From a bacterium (GTDB lineage: Bacteria > Zhuqueibacterota > Zhuqueibacteria > Thermofontimicrobiales > Thermofontimicrobiaceae): a stretch of DNA of 12,565 nucleotides. This document shows positions 7,063-12,565 of this stretch, one piece after another. Position numbers and translations under genes: made by a program. The stretch is from assembly GCA_011046315.1 (NCBI GenBank), contig DSAU01000294.1, forward strand, positions 1 through 12,565. The letters are read 5' to 3'. The notes beneath the pieces were generated by a model. That model saw nothing but the letters and a program-made list of their open reading frames with translations, was not told the origin of the DNA and did not search any database. Each line of letters starts with the position of its first letter. Position 1 is the first letter of the stretch.

Positions 7063-7334
7063 CGCCAATGATAAAAATGCGGCTTTTTATTTAAACAAAT
7101 CAGAGGATAGATTAAAACACTGGTCATCCTTTATGGCAACGCGCCTTTCCAGCACAATAATTTTTCGTGCTTGTCATGGCTCGATATGTGATGGCTGGTT
7201 GTGGTATCGTTTATTTGAAATATGAGCGAGAATAAGCGTCTTCTGCAATCGGTTACGATTGTTTTAAAACAATAAAATTGCAGTCAAAGATTTTTAACTG
7301 CTAAATTCGTATCAGAAGAAAACAAACCTAATTC
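7063..7334. other. Intergenic region between cyclase and TPR-barrel gene
   Basis: No gene is visible in these 272 bases. Just after the cyclase stop, ATAAAAA (7071-7077) and TTTTTAT (7084-7090) form an A/T-only inverted repeat that could be a weak terminator. A 5-bp repeat AGCAC/GTGCT is at 7151-7155 and 7167-7171. The most regular structure is the nested palindrome at 7243-7283. No convincing promoter box or ribosome-binding site precedes the next gene. Confidence 0.5.
7243..7283. promoter_or_regulatory. Nested palindrome, candidate operator
   Basis: ATTGTTTTAAAACAAT at 7258-7273 is a perfect 16-bp palindrome. It is enclosed by CTGCAAT (7243-7249) and its reverse complement ATTGCAG (7277-7283), so a second 7-bp inverted repeat surrounds the first. 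The structure ends 51 bases before the start of the TPR-barrel gene, within the expected promoter area. A dimeric transcription factor site is the simplest reading; no regulator gene is adjacent. Confidence 0.4.
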
Positions 7335-9608
7335 ATGAGAAGAAGATTTCTGACAATTCTCCTCTGGGGATTGATTATATTTCCGACTCCTTTTAAGGCG
7401 AGCGAGCGTTATCACGATAGCGCTTCCACCGCGCGTTCCATTGGTCTGGGTGGGTCGGTAATTGCTTTTCCTGCCGACCCATCAGCCAGCTATTGGAATC
7501 CCGCCGCTATCGCATTTTTAACCGCCGATCAAATTTTAATAAACGTCAACCGAGTATCTAAATTGAATTATACTGGTTTCACAAAATATTTTCCACCCTC
7601 TTTTGGAATGGGAGTAAGTCTGTTGCAGCCACCCGGGCAAACCAATATGAATCATGCGACGATTGCAATGGGCTATCGCTACAACTCCATGATCGCTTTT
7701 GGGAGCAATTTGAATTTGGGTAAAACCGACGCCGGAAAAACTGTATCCAGTTTTGGATTCGGATTTTTTTTTCGAACATTCCCGGAATACAATCCTGCTA
7801 TAGAAGTTAACAACCCGGTCTGGCGTTGGTTAAGATCGTCTGAAATGAAAAATAAATTTACTTTCGGGTTGGTCTTTCAGCAGATTCCCGTTTTGAATAG
7901 CAAAAATGAACAGCAATTGGCGGCAGGCTTCTCTGTCAAACCCTGGCGAATTGGACCGGTTATTCACTTTGCTTATCATTTATACAGAATTGACGACAGC
8001 TTTCATTTGGGAAGCCATTTCAATTTGTACAAAAACATCGAACTGATTGCCGGTTTGCAGGATTTTGATATTCGCCTTGCTGCAGCCGGCATGGGCGTGG
8101 TTTTTCAAGATTTTTGTTTTGATTTCAGTTATTCGTTTCACATTCAATCATTTAACTTTTCGTTGCGGTTAAAGCTGAGCCAGTCAGATAAAGAAGCCGC
8201 AAAAAGGTATCGTGGAAAAGGTGTGAAGCAGGTCAGAAACAATGATTTTTTTGGCGCATTAAAACAGTATCAAAAAGCGTTAGCGTATGACCCGGAAGAT
8301 GAAAGCCTTAATTTGTTGGTGGCTGTCCTCAAAGAGCGGGTCGATGTTCGCAAATACAAAATAGACTCACTATTCGCAGTGGGAAAAAAAATGGAGGATA
8401 ACAGATGGTACATCGATGCTTTCCATGCCTATCGAAACGCCCTTGAATTTGATCCAAAAAACAAAAATGCTTTGAAAAATATTAAGAAACTCAAACCCCA
8501 TTTGGATCAATATGTGAATGAGTTGTTTGGTAGAAGCAAAATCGCCTTCGAAAACAACAACTTTGCTCAAGCGGAAACAATTTTAAAAAAAATACTTTCG
8601 GTCAACAAATTGCATCAGGGCGCGAATTTGTATGTGAGCAAAATAGATAGCATTCGCTCGTCTTCTTTTAGTGAATACTTTTATCGAGGTGTGGGCTATT
8701 ATAATCAGAAAAATTACAAACGCGCGTTGCAGGAATTGAACAAGGCGCTTGCGGTAAAACCTTTGGACACTGAGGCGCTTCGCTATAAGAATCTGACTCT
8801 GGAATCGATTGAGTTTACAAAAAATGAAATTGAGCGATTAACCCGCGAAGCAGAGAGGTTGGAACGCGGCGATAATTTTGTGAAAGCCAATAATCGTTAT
8901 CGTCAGATACTGGAATTAGAGCCGGATAATCGATATGCTAAAGAAAAGCTTGCCTATTTAAAAAGTTATATTTCCAAGGTCGTTCAGAGCAAATTTTTTA
9001 AGGCCAACCATTTTTTTGATCAGAAAGAGTATCAAAAAGCAATTGGAGCTTTCAGAGAAATTTTGTCGATAGACCCCACCCATCGGGCTTCGAAAGATTA
9101 TTTGAATCGCGCTCAGCAACTGCTGACCGAGCAATTGGATCAGCGTTATCAACAGGCGTTAACATATTTTGAACAAAAAGAATATGAAAATTCGCTGGAA
9201 GAGATTAATTACATTCTTTCGGTTGATAATAAATACTCGCTGGCATTGTCGCTGCAAGCTCAGCTGATGTCCAATATCAGCCTGAAAAACCTTGCCTCCC
9301 AGGGAGAGAAATATTTTCAAAAGGGCGATTATATTAATGCTCAAAAGATCTTTAGCCAGATTCTGGCGAAAAATCCTGAAAATAAAACCGCGTTAACATA
9401 TTTGAGAGACAGCGAAAACAAGATCAAAAAGCGTATTGAAGAATTGTTCAATGAGGGGATGATTAATTACTCTGAAGGCGATTACAATGCTGCAATACAG
9501 GTGTGGAATAGAATTTTAAAACTTGATCCCTATAATTCCAGCACTTTAGAATATATCCAAAAAGCGACGGAACGGTTGCGAGCTTTGGATAGCATTAAAG
9601 AAGAATGA
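7335..9608 (+). CDS. Outer-membrane PorV-like barrel fused to periplasmic TPR repeats
   Basis: The 757-residue protein starts with a signal peptide (about 1-22, ending near FKA). Residues 25-280 form a beta-strand-rich domain opening with ARSIGLGGSVIAF and DPSASYWNPAAIA, the signature of the PorV/PorQ/UPF0164 type of outer-membrane barrels related to FadL. From about 290 to 735 come nine TPR-like units, each ending in a DPxN-like turn (residues 319, 373, 424, 475, 529, 580, 631, 680 and 731). The spacing is close to 51 residues rather than the usual 34, with charged helical linkers between units. The likely picture is a barrel anchor presenting a long helical scaffold to the periplasm for protein-protein contacts, perhaps in envelope assembly or secretion; the partner is unknown. 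The start is the only one possible nearby, because a stop codon lies two codons upstream; it lacks a clear Shine-Dalgarno sequence. It is followed by a strong terminator. Confidence 0.78.
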   Translation: MRRRFLTILLWGLIIFPTPFKASERYHDSASTARSIGLGGSVIAFPADPSASYWNPAAIAFLTADQILINVNRVSKLNYTGFTKYFPPSFGMGVSLLQPPGQTNMNHATIAMGYRYNSMIAFGSNLNLGKTDAGKTVSSFGFGFFFRTFPEYNPAIEVNNPVWRWLRSSEMKNKFTFGLVFQQIPVLNSKNEQQLAAGFSVKPWRIGPVIHFAYHLYRIDDSFHLGSHFNLYKNIELIAGLQDFDIRLAAAGMGVVFQDFCFDFSYSFHIQSFNFSLRLKLSQSDKEAAKRYRGKGVKQVRNNDFFGALKQYQKALAYDPEDESLNLLVAVLKERVDVRKYKIDSLFAVGKKMEDNRWYIDAFHAYRNALEFDPKNKNALKNIKKLKPHLDQYVNELFGRSKIAFENNNFAQAETILKKILSVNKLHQGANLYVSKIDSIRSSSFSEYFYRGVGYYNQKNYKRALQELNKALAVKPLDTEALRYKNLTLESIEFTKNEIERLTREAERLERGDNFVKANNRYRQILELEPDNRYAKEKLAYLKSYISKVVQSKFFKANHFFDQKEYQKAIGAFREILSIDPTHRASKDYLNRAQQLLTEQLDQRYQQALTYFEQKEYENSLEEINYILSVDNKYSLALSLQAQLMSNISLKNLASQGEKYFQKGDYINAQKIFSQILAKNPENKTALTYLRDSENKIKKRIEELFNEGMINYSEGDYNAAIQVWNRILKLDPYNSSTLEYIQKATERLRALDSIKEE

Positions 9609-9643
9609 GCTTCATTGTAAAAGTTCAAATTGTATTTCGCAAT

Positions 9644-9684
9644 AAAAAAGGTCAGTCCGAATCAAGGGACTGACCTTTCTTTTT
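9644..9684. terminator. Bidirectional intrinsic terminator
   Basis: GGTCAGTCC (9650-9658) pairs perfectly with GGACTGACC (9667-9675) across an 8-base loop. A-rich sequence precedes the hairpin and CTTTTT follows it, so both strands read as a stem followed by a U-tract. It lies 42 bases after the TPR gene stop and about 30 bases after the glutamate dehydrogenase stop on the other strand, and can end both convergent transcripts. Confidence 0.9.
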
Positions 9685-9704
9685 AAATATTGCCAGGATC
9701 GAAC

Positions 9705-12563
9705 TCAGCAGCTAAATTTTTTCAGAAATGTGTAGAAGTCGATTTCATCCGCATGCAGTCCGTACATATAGATAAAGTGGCTGCCCAACCATGCTGCAAA
9801 GATTGCTTGAATATAATTATCCGGGACGCGTTTTAAAATTTCATCAATACCGACATGTTTAACCAGTGAGGCGGGACAGTGCTTTTCGACCACAGCCCGC
9901 AGTAATGTCTGGTCTTTCCAGAGATCGGATTTAAGTAATGAATCCGTGACCTGGTTAATTTTATTACTAAGCTCATCGCTGATAATTGAGAAGGGCTTGT
10001 TGGTGTCGTGATGTTCGCTCCACAATGTTTCAAATTCCAGCCTCGAATTTTTTCGAATCATATCGATCACATCATTGACATAGCGATGTCGGAATTCCGG
10101 GACTTTGCCGTTGACAACGCAGAGCAATTCATCGTATTCCTCATCCGTCAAAGCCAGTGACGCCAACACTTCGAGAGACGATGAGGTCACACCACCCTTA
10201 TTTGCCGAGGCATCTTTAATGATGATAACACCTTTTTCCTCGAGCGCCAGCCGCGCCGGTTGTGTGATGAATAAGTTCGCTCCTTCAACAATGTATTTGT
10301 AGCGCGGGATGCCGTTTTCGTCCAACAATTGTTTCCAGTTTTGGATGTTGATCGACTTTGGCCTGCCGCCGCAGGGCACGAAAAGATCGGCTTTCAGCAT
10401 TGGATTTAAGTGAAAGCTGTTGCGAAATGTTAGTCCGCTTTCGACAATCGCGCCGTCGGGCAGTTTGATGTTTTTATCATTAATGTGTACAAAAAAGCCC
10501 TTTGCGGATAGCTTGCCGCGGTCGAAATTTTCCACCATCACTCGCTTTTTTGCCAATCTTGTCAACTCGTTTCGGTTTAAACCTTCAGGGTCAAAAACCA
10601 CTCCACTGCCGTCAATGACGCAGAGTGTGCAATCCCTGGAAATCAGAATTTCATTGCTCCCAAGGTCGCCGTCAGGACCACCGGTTTGGACCTTGCTAAT
10701 CGATTCTTCGGCAATGCCCAGTTTTTCAAGTATACCAAGAACATATTCGTGCACCGAGTTGGTGGTCATTCCATAGAGGTCATGGGGGATGCCGCCTTCC
10801 TCTATTGATTTACCGGTGGTAAAGGATTGCCAGAAAGGATATCTCCGTTTTTTTGCCTGCTGTGACGCCCAGCTCATCACTTCGGCAGTGCCTTCATCAG
10901 GACCAAGGAATAAAATTTCTTCAATTTTATGGAAGTCCTTGACGGATTTGCTGGGCATGATTAAATCCAACAGCCCGTCGATATATTTTTCAAACGCAGC
11001 TTCACCTTTGTCCTGATATTCCATGTTCAGCAGAATAACGCCTTTAGAACCACCCTCGGGAATATCTTTGTTTTTCTTGTGTTGTGTGTACGACAGGTTA
11101 TAATTTTCATCAAAGATGGAGTCTGAATTCTGGTCGTAATTTTCAACATCCCGGGACCTAACAATTCGGATGCCGCCGCGGGAGATATCCTTAAACCGGA
11201 CGTGAAAACCTCTGAATTCTTTGCCCAGAATCATAAAAATACCGTACGGCTTTTCTTTGTATTCGATCGGATCGAGAAACTTTTCAGGTTCCAGCCGAAA
11301 AGCCAGCGAGGTTTTATTGCGCTTGTAAAAATTGGTTTTGAGGATAACCTGATTGAAAAGTTTGAAGAAACTCAGCACATCTCGATCAATTTCGTGTGAG
11401 ATATCGTTGTTTGAGAGATTATATTTTTCTGGTGGTGATTGTTCGCGAGGATTGAAACGAGCATTAAACTGTAGGTAAAGTTTTTTGATCTCGTCAGGAT
11501 AGTCGAAAATTGTCCTTAAAATTCTGGCTTCGGTGTAAGAGTCTTTTACCAGCCGGGTTCTCAATGTATTCAGGGTATCGATTAATTCCGGGCGATCTTT
11601 CAGCACACTGGTCAATGCCAGATATTCAAGATTAAAACTGGACAGGAATTGATGGGTAAATTTCCAGGCGCTGGCAGCATAAAATGCCTCGTGCACCGTC
11701 AAGGTGTTTTGCCGAATCAGCGGCGACATTTCATTTTCGGGATTGATATAAATCAAACTGATATCCGTCACCATATTATCAATATGGGGTCGGGTGGATT
11801 CGGCGTCGAGATATACCGAGATGACCAACCTACCGTTGGAAAAAGGTTCGGCGTATTTGTGAATGCTTACCAGTCCGTATGAGTTGATAATATCAGAAAT
11901 CCCTGATAGAAAGCGATAACCGCCAGCCATGGGAACCGACACCATGATGCGAATCTCATTTCGCACCTTGTCGGTAACGTCGATGTGGGGTTGTGTCATG
12001 TGCAGCGACTCTTTCAATATCCTTTGATAGCGATCGCGCGCTTCCTGGGTGGTGGTCTCAATAAATTGACGCGCGCCGACTTTATTGATATCGTCTTCGT
12101 CTGGTGGCGCATCAGGGAGGGCATACACCGGTTTTGCAACAAAATAACTTCGGAAGTGTGACGCCAACTCGATACCCGGCGTTCGGTAACTTTGCAACCG
12201 ATAGTCAATAAATAAATTTTCCAATCTGCGTTCAATACCAACTGCTTTGTCATGATCATCATTGATCAGGTACATGGCGGAGTCTTGTTGCTCGCTCACA
12301 AAATCTACATCCAAATAATTGCTTTTGCGGTTTAACGCCATGATTTCTGCTGCCATGATGGATTCAATATGATCGGCAATAGTTTCCAGATTTGTCGTTG
12401 CAAAATAATGGCGGTTCATCCCCAATTTGCAACAAAAATTATAAATCGCTTTGCTCGTTTTTTCGCGGGCAAAATTTCCTTTTTGAACAATCATTCGTTC
12501 AATCTCTTTGACCTCGTCAGTGGATAATCCGGTGTTTTTCGAAGCTTCAACATAAAGGTCCAT
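9705..12563 (-). CDS. NAD-dependent glutamate dehydrogenase, large 115-kDa class (possibly 5'-partial)
   Basis: This enzyme oxidatively deaminates glutamate to 2-oxoglutarate and ammonia with NAD+ (EC 1.4.1.2) in the cytoplasm. The 952 visible residues hold a long N-terminal regulatory region (about 1-410). The catalytic part has KNKDIPEGGSKGVILLN (498-513, with the conserved lysine at 507), FLGPDEGTAE (552-561), the nucleotide-binding TGGPDGDLGSNE (627-638), FVPCGGRP (728-735), EGANLFITQPAR (760-771) and DASANKGGVTSSSLEVLASL (784-803). These segments closely resemble yeast Gdh2 as I remember it and differ from the 180-kDa bacterial class and the 50-kDa hexameric class. The ATG used lies three bases from the window edge, so no ribosome-binding site can be seen. 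Yeast Gdh2 begins some 40 residues earlier, so the true start may be outside. It is alone on its strand and ends at the shared terminator. Confidence 0.93.
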   Translation of the reverse strand: MDLYVEASKNTGLSTDEVKEIERMIVQKGNFAREKTSKAIYNFCCKLGMNRHYFATTNLETIADHIESIMAAEIMALNRKSNYLDVDFVSEQQDSAMYLINDDHDKAVGIERRLENLFIDYRLQSYRTPGIELASHFRSYFVAKPVYALPDAPPDEDDINKVGARQFIETTTQEARDRYQRILKESLHMTQPHIDVTDKVRNEIRIMVSVPMAGGYRFLSGISDIINSYGLVSIHKYAEPFSNGRLVISVYLDAESTRPHIDNMVTDISLIYINPENEMSPLIRQNTLTVHEAFYAASAWKFTHQFLSSFNLEYLALTSVLKDRPELIDTLNTLRTRLVKDSYTEARILRTIFDYPDEIKKLYLQFNARFNPREQSPPEKYNLSNNDISHEIDRDVLSFFKLFNQVILKTNFYKRNKTSLAFRLEPEKFLDPIEYKEKPYGIFMILGKEFRGFHVRFKDISRGGIRIVRSRDVENYDQNSDSIFDENYNLSYTQHKKNKDIPEGGSKGVILLNMEYQDKGEAAFEKYIDGLLDLIMPSKSVKDFHKIEEILFLGPDEGTAEVMSWASQQAKKRRYPFWQSFTTGKSIEEGGIPHDLYGMTTNSVHEYVLGILEKLGIAEESISKVQTGGPDGDLGSNEILISRDCTLCVIDGSGVVFDPEGLNRNELTRLAKKRVMVENFDRGKLSAKGFFVHINDKNIKLPDGAIVESGLTFRNSFHLNPMLKADLFVPCGGRPKSINIQNWKQLLDENGIPRYKYIVEGANLFITQPARLALEEKGVIIIKDASANKGGVTSSSLEVLASLALTDEEYDELLCVVNGKVPEFRHRYVNDVIDMIRKNSRLEFETLWSEHHDTNKPFSIISDELSNKINQVTDSLLKSDLWKDQTLLRAVVEKHCPASLVKHVGIDEILKRVPDNYIQAIFAAWLGSHFIYMYGLHADEIDFYTFLKKFSC

Positions 12564-12565
12564 AG

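Noticed and set aside
7071..7090. Terminator after the cyclase gene
   Set aside because: The stem is only A-T pairs with the G/C bases in the loop, too weak to call; it is noted only within the intergenic entry.
1..12565. CRISPR array, tRNA, rRNA, integrase or transposase
   Set aside because: None is visible: there are no regularly spaced long direct repeats, no tRNA-like cloverleaf and no recombinase motifs among the proteins.

Overview
The window looks like a piece of chromosome from a Gram-negative bacterium, moderately AT-rich. Outer-membrane proteins (a TonB-dependent receptor and a PorV-like beta-barrel fused to TPR repeats), a carboxypeptidase-regulatory-like domain on the receptor, and a start without a clear Shine-Dalgarno sequence in front of one gene all suggest the Bacteroidota/Calditrichota/Ignavibacteriota side of the bacterial tree (FCB group). 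This placement is an impression, not a measurement. There are no rRNA, tRNA, CRISPR or recognisable transposase genes.

Layout. Positions 1-447 are non-coding and AT-rich, with an unusual nested inverted-repeat structure (167-329) and a good promoter candidate just before a small GlsB/YeaQ-type membrane protein (448-735, +). Convergent to it is a two-gene minus-strand unit: a TonB-dependent outer-membrane receptor (4762-2264) followed by a sodium:solute symporter (2197-773). A clear TPP riboswitch lies upstream on the same strand (about 5000-4918). The three elements together form a thiamin-regulated uptake route across both membranes; the transported substrate is inferred from the riboswitch. 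Divergent from it are a small single-pass membrane protein of unknown role (5168-5428, +) and a membrane-bound class III nucleotidyl cyclase with an extracytoplasmic sensor region and HAMP domain (5530-7062, +). After a 272-base gap holding a nested palindrome comes a 757-residue PorV-like barrel plus nine TPR-like units (7335-9608, +). It ends at a strong hairpin terminator that can serve both strands. The right end is filled by a minus-strand NAD-dependent glutamate dehydrogenase of the large 115-kDa class best known from fungi (yeast Gdh2), whose extreme N-terminus may lie outside the window.

The genes do not form one pathway. The most coherent unit is the riboswitch/receptor/symporter module. 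The parts least explained by known gene families are the 163-bp nested inverted-repeat element upstream of the GlsB-like gene, the palindrome at 7243-7283, and the 51-residue periodicity of the TPR protein.
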